Notes under the pieces: model-generated
Told to the model about the DNA's origin: nothing
The model's input: only the letters and a program-made list of their open reading frames with translations
The model's database searches: none
In this document: positions 22,640 to 34,324 of the stretch, in pieces
Position numbering within the stretch: position 1 is the stretch's first letter
How the letters are laid out: each line of letters begins with the position of its first letter
Translations under genes and position numbers: made by a program
Origin: Pomphorhynchus laevis
Lineage: Eukaryota; Acanthocephala; Palaeacanthocephala; Echinorhynchida; Pomphorhynchidae
DNA: 64,000 nt
Direction: 5' to 3'
NCBI GenBank assembly: GCA_012934845.2
Contig: WNNJ02000693.1
Span: 1 to 64,000 of the forward strand

Positions 22640-23555
22640 AAAATGGTCTAGCTCATAGTTTTAGACATGATCCCAAAGCTCTCTTTTTATATGTGAATAG
22701 TAGTAGGAACGCTAATAAAACAATTGGCCAATATTTTCATAGCGTAATTGAAGACGACCTTGCTGAGATGTTCTCAAGGCATTTTTACTTGGACAAAGAG
22801 ACTACAAACGAGTATTCTGAACCTATCCAGAACAGTGAGACGATAATAGGTGCTAGTGTTTCGTATCCTAGTTTAGACATAGCTAATTTGATAACTCCTG
22901 AGAAAGTTTTAGCTGAACTGCATCGTCTTAAAGAGACAAACTCCAAAGGTGCTGATTTGTTACCTTCGATATATCTTCGTCGAATAGCAGACTCAATATA
23001 TATACCGCTTTGTAACATATTTCGACAATCTATTATTGATACAACTCTTCCAAAAGAGTGGAAACAATCGATCATTCACCCCATCTTCAAAAAGGGTGAT
23101 AGATCGTCAGTAGACAATTACAGACCAGTAAGTATTACTTGCTTATGTTATAGAATGTTAGAGCGAATTATACATGGTTATATGGTTAAGTTTTATAGTA
23201 AGAATAATGTAATAGCTTATGAGCAACATGGTTTCCGTAAGGGTTATTCGACAGTTACTAATCTACTCACAGCCCATCTTGATTGGTCAGCTAATAAAGC
23301 CGTATCCATTGCTACTGACATCATATAGGTTGATTGTAAATATATCAAAATGCAAACATTTACGTGTTCGTGGCGGAAATGCTCAATCTTTAGTTAATTA
23401 TAGCTTTCAAAGCAGTGATATAGAACGAGTGAACAAATATAATGACTTGGGAGTGTGGATAAACAGTGATTTGAGTACCGTCACACATACTGAACATGCT
23501 TGTTCAAATGCGTTGGGGATAATCGGTCAACTTCTACGCACTTTCATTGCACTTA
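22640..23555 (+). mobile_element. LINE-B, 5' part (CR1/RTE-like), split by an L2-type insertion
   Basis: The open frame 22693-23328 encodes a linker and reverse-transcriptase fingers: SKGADLLPSIYLRRI, LPKEWKQSIIHPIFKKGDRS, VDNYRPVSITCLCYRMLERI and YEQHGFRKGYSTVTNLLTAH. The frame then jumps to the post-catalytic block NISKCKHLRVRGGN and VNKYNDLGVWINSDLS. The palm, including YADD, is therefore missing, with the junction near 23320. The element continues at 27877. Coding sequence already begins near 22640 (HSFRHDPKALFLYVN), so the endonuclease is truncated. Confidence 0.8.
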
Positions 23556-23596
23556 ATCAATTTAATAATAATAATAATAATACAAATTTATTTAAT

Positions 23597-23629
23597 GTGG
23601 CAAATGCGTACAAGCTGTACGCTTACAAG
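23597..23629 (-). promoter_or_regulatory. 3' terminal stem-loop of L2-type LINE copy 1
   Basis: On the minus strand TGTAAG is followed by a perfect 6-bp stem (GCGTAC/GTACGC, 23606-23622, 5-nt loop) and then ATTTGCC, just before the A/T-rich tail. The same flanks with a different stem sequence close copies 2 (34271-34300) and 3 (36938-36968). This is probably the structure the element's own reverse transcriptase recognises, as known for stringent LINEs. Confidence 0.7.
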
Positions 23630-23651
23630 TCCACAAACAAAAATGAGAAAG

Positions 23652-26559
23652 TCAAGCAGTTAAATTGTTCAGATGGGATCGGATTTGTCGTTTGAAGCAC
23701 TGCAGGGAAGTTGATTGGCGTATATGAATGGGCAGATGATTCCACGATAGAGGAGCAGCCACCAGGAAGGAGCGGAGTCCAAAGGAGGTAGAGTAGTTTG
23801 GGACATGTAAAAGAAGGGAATTACAGGAACGCAAGGAACAGTAAACAGGACGGGAATTATCAAGAAAAGGAAGGTTGAGAAATGAAGGGGTATGAAAAGT
23901 TACAAGGCGGAAAGCAACGATAAGAAGACGAATTTGAACACGACAATAAATTGTAGGCAAATCGAGAGAAGCAAGATGGTAGGATGTGTGATCAAAACGA
24001 CGAAGACGGAGGAGAATTCGGACAGCTGCGTTGACGATGCGTTGTAGGGGAAGAAGAGTGGATTTAGGTGAGTTGGAAAATAGACTAAGACAATAATCGA
24101 GTCTAGAAAAAAGGAGAGATGATATGAGAGTCATACAAGAAGGGAAATCGATCAATCTACGAACTTGACGGAGGTTGCGGAGTATCAAGGTAGATGAGCG
24201 TACTTTATCTCTAACGAAAGGTTTAAGTGAAAGTCGGTTGTCGAAATGGAAGCCTAGGAAAACGAGATTATCAACGATAGGAAGAATTGTAGAATTAAAT
24301 GATACGGAGGGAGGTTCGAAGCCGAGGCGTCGAGGTAGGATCCACATAATTTTGGATTTATCAGGATTCAGAGAAAGGCGAAGGGAAGAAAGATGATTGG
24401 AAATTGAGACAAGACAGTCGGAAGCAGAAACACTAAGATCGCGAATACGATAAACAGGTGCATGAGCATAGATGAGAATGTCATCAGCATATTGCATAAC
24501 ATGGAAGTTAAATTTATGAGAAATCGAAGACAAATCACCAAGAAGAAGAGAGAAAAGTATAGGGCCTAATACGGAGCCTTGCGGAACACCGGACGGAATG
24601 GACGAAGGATGGGAGAGAGAAGAGTTAGAATATACGCGAAATGTACGGTTTGATAGATATGAAGAAAACCATGATACAGTGGGTAAAGAGAAGCCATAAT
24701 CATGACGAAGGCGATGGAGAAGAATCGAGTGATCGACGATGTCAAAAGCAGACGATAGATCAAGAGAAACTATGACACTACATAATTTATGATCGCGCGA
24801 TATGAGTAAGTCGTTATAAACTTTAAGACATGCAATTTCGGTTGAGTAATTAGAGCGAAAAGCGGCTTGGAAGGGAGGAAATAAGTTAGAGGAAAATAGA
24901 TATGTATTAACTTGCTTAAGAACGAGACGCTTAAGGAGTTTAGAGGGTTGGGAGAAGTGAAATAGGACGGTACGAAGATGGTAGCGAAGAGTCGAGAGAT
25001 TGCTTTTTGATGATAGGACGAACAGTGGCGCATTTCCAGATGGAAGGAAATGTACAGCTACGGATGGACGAGTTGAACAATGTGGTTAGGAAGGGTAAGA
25101 TAAAAGTGCAGATATTTTTAAGTAAGTGAGTGGGAATTGGGTCAGAAGGAGAGGTTTTATTAGGTAATGACAGCAGAACCGAAGAAACTTCATCAGACGA
25201 AACGGGAAGAAGGTGGAATAGTTCTGGGAGGGAAGTATTTAAAGATAAGAGTGAGTACAAGGGGGCTATGGGTAGTAGGGAAAGTAAATTAGATAGCTTA
25301 GTTTGTAGATAAGAAGAAAATTCATCAGGATTTATATTACAAGGGGTAGATGATCGTGAAAGAATTGAGTTTAAGATTTTCCAATGAGATTTCGAGTTGG
25401 AAGATGACTCGAGTTGATTTCGCCAAAAGAGAGTACGTTTAGTACGTATAAGAATGAGATGTGAACGGCGTTGAGAAAAGTAGGAATCACGAAGATTTGG
25501 AGGGAGTGAGTTGGGTGAACGTTTAAGAAAGCGTTTATACATACGAAAAGAGTGACGGAGTCGACGCTTAGAAAGACTACAGTCAGAATCGAACCAGGGA
25601 GCATGGCGCAAGCGCTGGGAACGTCGAAGTCGACTAGGTAGAAGGTTATTGAGGATCGACGTAAGTTCAGAATCAAACAGAATGCAGAGATCATCGGGAG
25701 AGAGATAGTTAAGAGGAAGTGAAAAGAGTGAAGAATTGAGTAAGGCTGTGCAGAGAATAGGGATATCGAGAAGCTTCCAGGGTCGACTTGGTGTAGATAA
25801 TGGTAAAGGCGGAGAAGGAAGATGGGGACGAGTAAGAGTAAGAGTGACAAGGAAATGATCGGACAAACCAGGATCAGTAATTGACAAGGAGGTATAGTCA
25901 TTGAAGCAGTTAGGAACAGCAATGATGTCGAGAGCACCGCCGAGAATATGAGTTGGGCTTGTTGAAAGTAATTTATAGTTAAAATCAGAAAAAAGATTAG
26001 TTAAAGTGATAGAGTCAGAGTCAGACGGGCGATCAAGACGAATGTTAAAGTCACCGAGAACAAAAGAAGGAGTATAAGACAATGAACAGTGAGACATTAG
26101 ATCTGCAAGGTCGTTAAAGAAGATACGTGATGGGGCAACTGAACCTGGACGGTATACAATCACAAGTTCCAGAGGGAAAGGAGTTGATAATCTGCATATG
26201 AGTAATTCGAACGAGGTGTAACGGATGTTAACGTTGATTTTACGTAAAGACATTGGGTGACGAGCAATGGCAACAATACCGCCATGGTTAGACGCAGTAG
26301 ATGTATGAGATGTAATTTGACGAGCTGATTCAACTAGAGAACAACCAGAGCGACATAGACGACGAATAGCAAGATCGTTGGAGTCAGTGTGCCAGGATTC
26401 GGTAATGCAGAGAATATCGATAGATAATTGATCGAAGATATCGAGAAGCATATCAGCTTTATGAAGAATGGAGCGAGTATTGAATAGACTAAGACGAAAA
26501 GTATGCTTAGGAGCGAGATCGACTAGCGAAGAAGACAAGGGGGAGAGATGGGACGCCAT
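23652..26559 (-). CDS. L2-type LINE copy 1 ORF2: endonuclease and reverse transcriptase, one frameshift
   Basis: The protein nicks DNA and copies element RNA onto the nick. The N-terminal APE endonuclease has FRLSLFNTRSILHKADML, LCITESW, FVLGDFNIRLD and a terminal GLSDHFLVT. The linker contains APWFDSDCSLSKRRLRHSFR. The reverse transcriptase has SYRPISLLPTL (fingers), SLDLSSAFDIVDHSIL (motif A), PSGVPQGSVLGPILFSLLLG (motif B) and MQYADDILIY (motif C, both Asp present). A C-terminal block RLDYCLSLFSNSPKSTLLPL to PLSWNHLPIHIRQ follows. Length is about 970 residues, usual for L2. I find one break: near 24945 the frame shifts by 2 nt right after SYRPISLLPTL. Downstream the frame is open to the stop at 23652. 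The start ATG at 26559 overlaps the end of ORF1. Confidence 0.85.
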
Positions 26560-27849
26560 CGAATTTTTGGCCTTGTGTGAAGAACGTGAAAATTTCCGTT
26601 GATTTTACGTATAGATAAGGATGACTCGCCGTTTGTTTCACGTCGATGTTTTTCAATGCGAGCTAAATTGAGCTGGGCAATATCAGAAGGGGAGCGGTCA
26701 GGAAAGATACGGCAAGTAGATGAAGTGGTAAGAAGTTTAAAACGTTGGGAGAGTACCGAAGAGGCATGTGAACTATGTCGGAAAACGATTTTTAAGAGTG
26801 GAGGACTGAGATGATTTGATTTAGTGGATTTGTTTAAACGAATAAAGGATACAGGAGCGATATTATTGAAGAGTGATGGGTTATCATCAGGAAGAATGGT
26901 TGCTAGGATAGACCTGAAAGCAGATACATCATCATCGAGGCGAGATTGTGGAGAAGCAGATTCGGAAAGCTTTAAGTTTGATATGATTATACAGCGATCG
27001 CGCGAAGGAAAACGATTTCGTGGAAGTGGTGGACGGACAGAGCTGGTAGGAGTCTAGATAGATGAGCAGATAGAAGTGGAAATGACAGGGGTGCTTGATA
27101 AAGAATTAATATTGGTTGGAGCAAGTGTGACAGGAGCGGGGTGTTGAATCGGTTGATCAGAGATGTGACTGGATATGATTTTAAATGAAGGATGTAACTT
27201 ATTGGGAAGTGTTACGTGGGAGGTAGAGTAAGGAGAATTAAAATAGGTTGGGGCATGAGTGACAGGAATGGAGTGTTGAATTAGTTGATCGGAAATGTTA
27301 CTGGAAATGATTTTGATGGAAGGGTGTAAATTATTGAGAGGTGATACAGGGGGGGGTCGAGTAAGGAGTTCGTGAGGAGAATAAAGAAGTTTGAGATTTA
27401 TTTAGATTGGGGGAGGAATAGGAAAGAGGAGGTACGAGATGAAAAGCTTTGCCGTTAGCATTGTTAGAATGAGAAAGATTAATGGAAGTTTGGTACGTAG
27501 TTGAACGAGGAGTGTGTGAGAGAGTAGGTTCAATAATGGGATTATATGATGCGAAGTCAGGTGTTGATGCGAGGGAAACATCTAAAACAGCATTGGTCTG
27601 AGTGGTAGTGTGTGATACAGGAGTAGATGAGCAGGATAACTGTAGTAGTCGTACTGATGTACAAAAACCGCAAGTGAAATGTTTAAGTTTATACACTGAG
27701 TGGTCGGATATTTTAACACGAACAAGTGTCCATACATCGCAATCTTTGGAATCGCATCCAACTTCAAAGCTGGTATAACCATCATTGCATTTAGATGTGG
27801 AAGATTGTTGATCAGGAACAGGGATCTTAGATCGCGCTTTTTTAGGCAT
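26560..27849 (-). CDS. L2-type LINE copy 1 ORF1: zinc-binding N-terminus and RRM-like domain, frame-broken
   Basis: ORF1 proteins of this superfamily bind element RNA. From ATG 27849 the N-terminus has a cysteine cluster, VGCDSKDCDVW then FTCGFC. It is also present in copy 2 (QCSTHDCSVW then LLCGFC), so it is a conserved, probably metal-binding module. A Ser/Thr/Pro-rich linker contains a 132-bp tandem duplication (about 27105-27335). The C-terminal part (RCIIISNLKLSES, then LLKIVFRHSSHASSVLS and RIFPDRSPSDIAQLNLARIE) has the layout of the RRM-like domain of LINE ORF1 proteins. The frame changes once near a run of eight G/C at about 27350, and one stop lies near 27055. Its end runs into the start of ORF2. 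Confidence 0.7.
27105..27335 (-). repeat. 132-bp tandem duplication in the L2-type ORF1 linker
   Basis: Two diverged units encode HPSIKIISSNISDQLIQHSI and HPSFKIISSHISDQPIQHPA, each followed by PVT-APT. At DNA level GTTGGAGCAAGTGTGACAGG (27116) and GTTGGGGCATGAGTGACAGG (27248) mark the period. The length is a multiple of three and both units read in the same frame, so the duplication was tolerated during element life. Confidence 0.75.
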
Positions 27850-27876
27850 GACATTTGTCCTACGTCCGCTAATCTT

Positions 27877-28425
27877 TGCTCATGTGTTGAGCCGTCTTCT
27901 ATATGCTGCGCCGTGTGTGTATCCCCAAAATTCAAAAGAACATATTAGTTCAGAGAGGGTACTTCATAGAGCTACCAAGCTAGCACTGTAACTGAAATTT
28001 TCATTGTACCCTGATCGATTAAAAGCACTTAGACTTGAGACTGTCACGTGGACCCGCCGGTACATCGATATGAGTATGGTCTGGCAAATTCTTAATGATT
28101 TGGATCATCCACTTCGAGATTGTCTTCATTTGCGCTCATCCAATATCCTCCGAGGCCATGGTTTAACCCTGCGACGTGAAAGGATAAGAAAATCACGAGC
28201 TGTCCAATTTGATCGGCGAGTTGTATCTCTGTGGAATAGGCTTGGAGAGTCAACAGTGTGCAGTAGCAATATCAACGAATTCAAAAAGAAATTACGGATG
28301 GAGGATGCCATGGGGTTAGCTGCTTTTCCGTATTTGTGATACTTTTATTATATTTTCTTTTTTTCTGCAGTGAACCAGCCAATTAAGCCATGCTTTTATG
28401 TGCTGTTGAAACATTAATAATAATG
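27877..28425 (+). mobile_element. LINE-B, 3' part, resuming after the L2-type insertion
   Basis: Starts VLSRLLYAAPCVYPQN and RVLHRATKLAL, then the open frame 28004-28339 (YPDRLKALRLETVTWTRRYI, VVSLWNRLGESTVCSSNINE). This is the C-terminal block that in CR1/RTE-type elements reads LEYAAPVWSPY, RATKL and WN-LP. It joins the sense of the left part at 23555. The 3' end has a TAATAATGATAATAATAAC tail near 28410-28435. Confidence 0.8.
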
Positions 28426-28435
28426 ATAATAATAA

Positions 28436-28699
28436 CTCACATGTTTGATAGAGATGAATGAATTTTATCTTGGCAACCTGCACACAATGCATTTACAACA
28501 CAATTGTGTGTGATCTTATCTCATTATGTTTTTTATTATGTTTTTTTTCATTGTTTTTTTTATTAATCTTTTAAGTTGGGTTTTACAAAATTACCACGTT
28601 GGTTTCTTTCAATTATATTTTCATTAATTTCTACTTTTAGATAATCTTTAAAATGCTTGCTTATTTCAATATCAAGTGTTGGAAGATAAGGAGTCATAC
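28436..28699. other. Short A/T-rich spacer
   Basis: No gene seen. T-rich stretches occur near 28530-28570. It may belong to the end of LINE-B or to the start of the Gypsy fossil. Confidence 0.4.
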
Positions 28700-30440
28700 C
28701 AGCATAAATCATTGCTTAGTTATTATTCTCTTAGATTAAAATCGTTTGATTTATTTGGCGAGATGAGTACTTGCAGAATTCCAGATTAATAGCCGCTCTG
28801 AGCCCCTGGAAACAGAGAAGGTATCATCAAGGATTATTTCGCTCATTGTAGCGAGAGAAAGCAGCGAAAGTGATACTAGGATTTTCGATGAATATTGGGA
28901 ATGATATTTTATTGTCAATTGTCCATAAAGATTCCTGGCCAATTTATATAGTTGTATCGTATCATCCATTGCATTTAGAGTGTGAATATTATGCTTTGAT
29001 AAATATATATTGAAAGTTCCTGATCTTAACGAAAAAGATAAAATTGACGTATTGGTCAATAATATTGCTCGAACGTTTATAATTATATATCTAGAATTTA
29101 TAACTACGATATGGTTTTTAAAAATCTAGATGTTATATACTTAAAGCCCAAAAGCGATGTATTTGTACGCTGTTAATTGAGCACTTGCAAGCAATTGAAC
29201 GATTAATAAATTGATAATTATGTTCAAGCTTTGTGATAATTATGTTCAAGCTTTCTGTGACTTTAGCTATGCCGAGACAGATGAATATCGCATACTTAAG
29301 TAGGCACAGTCTAATTCTGAAGCTATCGAATATCGGACATACTCGAAGTAAGTCCGCAGCCAAACTTGAGCGTGGTCGAAGATGCAATAAAACGGGTAAT
29401 TTTGCGGTTGTTTGTCGGTCAGCTTTCGTTGTGTCTACTCTTTCTGCTAAAGTATATTGTGAAACTTTTAAAGCTACTTTATACAGATCAGCTACAAAAT
29501 TTGATGACATAGCCCAAGTCAAGGTAGAAATGTGGCTAAATAATAACTTTGTAATGGCATTATTGGATACCAGAAGCGATGACAATGCATGGTGTCAAGT
29601 CATTAGCAGAACGCTTAAATTTAACGAAAATTCCTGTTAAACCAAAATAGTATGTTTAAAGCATTTTGAAACTATAATATTACCCCAAACCTCTAAACAT
29701 ATCAAGAATCCATCACTCGTCTAAGCATACTAAGATATGGATAGAGCATAATAACCTTCGAACTGATCCGGAGCACACAATCTCACTACGTGACATGCAG
29801 GAATCAATATGTGAATATAAATTAAAGAGATTGTTGTTAATGCTTGCCCATTATTCTCGATGAATCAAAAAGTATTCAAAGCGAATTCGCAAATAATCAA
29901 ATGTACGTTTTTCTCAATATAGAAGAAAGCATTGAACGCTTTCCAAAATATGCGCCAAGATATAATCGAAGCAATGCTTACTACAATTGATCCCGACAAG
30001 TCAATTACGATAGAAATGGATGCTTATAAGTATTCAATTGATGCCGTTTTATCATAAGAACATCACCATATCGTCTTTTTTTCTAGAACTCTTTTAGCAT
30101 CGGTATGTTTCTATTTGTCGGTCGAAAAAATAAGCGTTAGCGATCGTGAAGGCGTTAAAGTCGTAACGCCACATCTGTAAGTTGACATTTACGTCTTATA
30201 TCCGGCCAGAGGAATGTTTCTTTATTTTTTAAAAATCACTATATTCAAATTAAACATAATAAGCTAATAAGGTAGAAGTAGGAATTTGATCCGTTCTCAT
30301 TTAATTTACCGTATCATACTGGCATCAAAAATAGCAATGTCGATGTATTATTGAGAATATTCTGATCAACTTGTACATTTTATGATCTGGACAAGTTGGC
30401 AAAATTTCATAGCACATTCTGTCACTGGTGTAGCAAGCTA
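28700..30440 (+). mobile_element. Ty3/Gypsy retrotransposon fossil, left part
   Basis: An old, broken copy on the plus strand. A gag-end zinc-knuckle-like segment and the aspartic protease region lie at about 29230-29640. A segment with the layout of the reverse transcriptase to RNase H boundary lies at about 29960-30430. Parts are in the usual Gypsy order, and the right part follows at 34325 after an L2-type LINE insertion. No terminal repeats could be identified, and the left limit is uncertain. The many breaks indicate an old insertion. Confidence 0.65.
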
Positions 30441-30469
30441 GTAATACTTTGAGATAAACGTTTGAGAGA

Positions 30470-33400
30470 TAAAAAAGGTATGAGAGAGAATAACATACAA
30501 TCAATTCAATCAGTTGCAGACTAATTCGATTCGTTGCAGATCAATTCAATCAGTTGAGGTAGCAAATTAAGCAGCTTAAACACACAAGGACGTTAACTTT
30601 GCTCAAATGCAAGTACAGTGCTCGACACACGACTGCAGCGTCTGGACCACAGTCACCTGGGACAACAGTAAGTCTAAAGAAGATTTACTATGTGGATTTT
30701 GTGCAAACAAACTAATTCGCAACCTCTCCCATAAGCACATATAAACCTCTAACACGTCCACTCAGACTACATCCGTCGTTTCCAATGTCCTTTCTCCACC
30801 CACTGATCCTGTCACCATATACACTTCCCATCCCATGTCATCTTCACTCCCCGACATCCCCGTCCCATAGCCCCTGTCTCGTTTCTCAATAACCAACATC
30901 CATCAATCAAAAGCACATCCACCAACCTTCACGATCCTTCCATTCATAACCTTTCCTCACATCACTTGCCACCCTCTATATTATCCCTATCCTCTATGCC
31001 TTCCACTGTCGAACCTACTCCCTCTCTATATCCTCAACTGCCAGGTCTCATATCGTCTTCTCACCCACTTACGTCACTCGTCCTCCTTTACAGAAACGCT
31101 TTCCTTCTCGCGTCGTTGCATCATTGTCACTAATATCACACTTCCACTTCCTTATCTTTACAAGCACGTCTCGACCACGATGTTTCCGCTTTCATATCGT
31201 CTCTTGTTCCTGTGGATAAGCCATCCTTTTTCAATGACATATATCCTGTCAGATTCATCCGCTTAAACAAATCTTCTCAATCTACTCCTTCTCAGCACCT
31301 TCTCCTGAAAATTGTTTTCAAGCATCGCTCTCACGCGTCCTCTGTCCTTTCCAACGATTTAAACTTATGTCCTCTTCAGCCAGTCGCATTTTCAACGATT
31401 GGCGGGTGTGGACAACACCCGCCCACGTGGCGGCCGATGACGCTTCAGCTCCCCTATGTGTCTTCTTAGCTAGCCTCTTTCACCATCACACACGGTTTCC
31501 GCCTCGGCTTCCTCAACACAGGGTGTATTCTCCAAACATCCGATCTTATCCTCAACCTATTCACCAAGCAATTTATCGAGCTCTTCTGCATCACCGAAAC
31601 CCGCCACTCCGATTTCAACGACCTCTCCATTCGACGTTTGCACTCCGCCGGTTGCTCACTAGTCGAATTCGCCCAATCAGTTCATCCCCTTTTAAATTCT
31701 CTAATCATAGGAGTATTGTCGCATCCGCCCGTCACCCTGCTTTTCTTCACAAAATCACTCCCCATTTCAGTCCTTGCTCTTTTGAATTGCTCACTTGTCG
31801 TTCTTCTAGCCCGATCACTCTGAAACTCGCCATTGTATACCGTCCTGGTTCATGAGCTCCTACCTTTTTATTTGTTAACAAACACGCTGGCCTCCTGTTC
31901 CACTATTCTTTGTCCTCCATACCTTCACTCGTTCTTGCTACTTCAACATCTGCCTCGACCGCCCATATTCCACCGATTCCATCCGATTCATCAACATTCT
32001 ATCCAACTACAACTACAAACTCATATCTACTGCCCCACACATATCATTGGAAGGGCACTTAACACCATCACTATCCCCGATCGTTTTGCTGTCTACACCT
32101 CACTATCCATCTCCGATCTTGTTCTATTATATGACTTTCTTGTCACCCTTGATCCCACTTCCAACCACTCTCCGCTTCACAAAACTAACATCCTAATTCG
32201 CACTTGGAGAAATCTCGACCTTCCCCTTTTCCGCTCCGACATACTCAAATCGTCTCTATCTTTTCCCACAGTAACATCTTCCTCTCCTCATGATCTCGCT
32301 TTTATTTTCAACTCTAAACTCACATCCACTTTCAATCTTCTCTTGCCTTTCAAGCCTCATCCTTACCGTCGCTTGCACTGTGACTCATAGTTTCAGATGC
32401 CTACTCTCAAAGTGTTAACTCCGTCATGCTTTTCAAGTGTATCACCGCTCTTTCAGGCGTGATATCCGCTCGCTCGCTCCGTCTCTCTGTGATTCCTATC
32501 TTGCTCTAAACCGGTCTCATCTCAACCTACTACGTACTAAATGCAACTCCTTACGGTAGCGTAAAATCATCGCTTCATTCAACTTTAAGTGTCTCTGACA
32601 TACTTTTAACTCGATTCTTTCTCGCTCCTCCTTGCTTTACAACATAAATCCCTATGATTATTCGGCAATTCTCTAGACCAATGTATCAACGTTGCTCTCT
32701 CACAACCCCGTCTCTATTTTATCTCACTATTACTCGCCTCATCCTCCCGGAACTCTTTCATCTTCTCTCCGTCTCACCTGCCGAAGTCTCATCTGTCTTC
32801 ATGTCCTTGCCCGACGAAACATCACCTGCCGATCCCATTCCTAATTCCATTCCTAAATCCATATGCTCATAGATATCCCCTTTCTCACCACATTGTTTAA
32901 CTCGTCCATCCACAGTCGTATATTCTCTTCACACTGAAAATCCGCCATCATTCATCCATTCTTAATAAACAATCGATCGACCCGTCATTTCTTTCTAGCT
33001 ATCGCCTGATTTCGCTCCATCCTACTCTTTCTACGCTTTTAGAACACCTTATCTGAATACAGATCAACGTTTATCTCTCTTCATCCAATCTGTACCTCCT
33101 TTCCAATTTGTTTTTCGCTCTAATCACTCCCCAGAAATCGCATATATGCAAGTTTACAACGACCTACTCATTTATCGGCACAAGGCTCTATATAGTGTTA
33201 TCATCTTCCTCGACCTCTCCTCCGCCTTCGACATCGTCGACAACTCCATCTTATTTTCTCACCTTCGTTATGAATACAGCTTTTCTTCTTCCCCGTAGCA
33301 TGGTTCGCATCATATCTATCTGACCGTTCTCTTCGCATATGTTCAAATTCATCATTACCTCCCATTCCTATTTTTTGCGGGAGCCCACAAGGTTTAGTCC

Positions 33401-34320
33401 TAGGTTCCCTGCTTTTCCCTTTTCTGCTTGGCGATCTCTCTCCGTTTATCAAACCTTAATCCTTTAACATCATGCAATACAGCGTGTTCCAACTGTCTTT
33501 CTTCTACCTACAAACGTCTCTCACATTTTCATCTCGTTCTAAATCCAGACAAGTCCAAAATCATGTGGATCCTTCTCGTCAACCTAACATATCTCCTCCC
33601 CCTGTATATTTTGCCTCATCAATCATCCCCATAGCTCACAATCTCACTTTCTTAGGCTTTCATTTCGATGATCACCTTTCCCTTAAACACTTGGTCCTCG
33701 ACAAGGTCCGATTATCTAACTTACTTCTCCGTTATATTCGCCGAATCCACACCCTTATCGACTTTCGTTCTTGTATGCCTCTTCTTTCATCGCTTCTCTT
33801 CCCTAAACTCGATTACAGCCTCAGCGTTTTCGCCAATTATTCAAAATCCATCATCCCACCCTACAACGCATCATCAACTCCGCCGTTCAAGTGCTCCTAC
33901 ATCTCCGTCGCTTTGATCACACATCCACATATCTTGCCCAACTCTCCTGTCCCACCATCCACATCCGCATCTAACTCCGCCTTCTTCTCATCACTTTTCG
34001 TCTCATCGCTGTCGGATCCCCATCGTTTATCAACCTCCCTTTCTTAGACGACACTCCCCCATCTCTATATCGCTGCGTTCATGTCATCCTCTCTTACTCA
34101 ACGTTCCCAATTACTCCAACAATTACGGTCTCTTATCCTTCATCGTCGCCGGCCCTTGCCTGGAATCAGCTCCCTCTCAACGTCCGCCGCGCTTCCGTCT
34201 TTATCACATTCGAATAACTCCTTTGTTCCCACCTTATCGACACATGCTTTAGATTTCTTTTGTGTGGTCATGTAAGTGTGCGCCGGCATGCATTTGCCAC
34301 GTGAAAATAAATCAATTTAA
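30470..34320 (+). mobile_element. L2-type LINE copy 2, degenerate, inserted in the Gypsy fossil
   Basis: Collinear with copy 1. It has an ORF1 cysteine cluster near 30608 (QCSTHDCSVW, LLCGFC), an RRM-like piece at 31212-31469 (FNDIYPVRFIRLNKSSQ, LLKIVFKHRSHASSVLS) and endonuclease pieces (31500-32160). Linker and reverse-transcriptase pieces follow (VSSVFMSLPDETSPADPIPN near 32800, a broken motif A near 33210, NPDKSKIMWI near 33550, TFLGFHFDDHLSLKHLVLDK near 33650). The conserved 3' stem-loop is at 34271-34300 and an A-rich tail ends near 34330. Many frameshifts and stops make it much older than copy 1. Just inside its 5' end are three 20-bp direct repeats (ATCAATTCAATCAGTTGCAG type, 30500-30560). 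Confidence 0.8.
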
Positions 34321-34324
34321 AAAA

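Larger units (their letters stand above)
23560..27875 (-). mobile_element. L2-type LINE copy 1, nearly intact, inserted in LINE-B
   Basis: A two-ORF non-LTR element read on the minus strand: ORF1 (27849 to 26560), ORF2 (26559 to 23652), and a short 3' region with a stem-loop and an A/T-rich (ATT)n tail at about 23560. The C-terminal block of ORF2 (VAAPLSWNHLPIHIRQSTSL and SLDLSSAFDIVDHSIL in the palm) is typical of the L2 branch of the CR1/Jockey superfamily. LINE-B coding sequence resumes at once beyond the 5' end (VLSRLLYAAPCVYPQN). The insertion thus begins a few tens of bases or fewer before the ORF1 start, and the copy is full length or close to it. Confidence 0.85.

Noticed and set aside
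24175-27948. Plus-strand open frames across 24-28 kb
   Set aside because: They are antisense shadows of the L2-type ORF1 and ORF2, which have recognisable domains on the minus strand.
29133-29585. Minus-strand frame of 150 codons
   Set aside because: Shadow of the plus-strand Gypsy gag-protease region.
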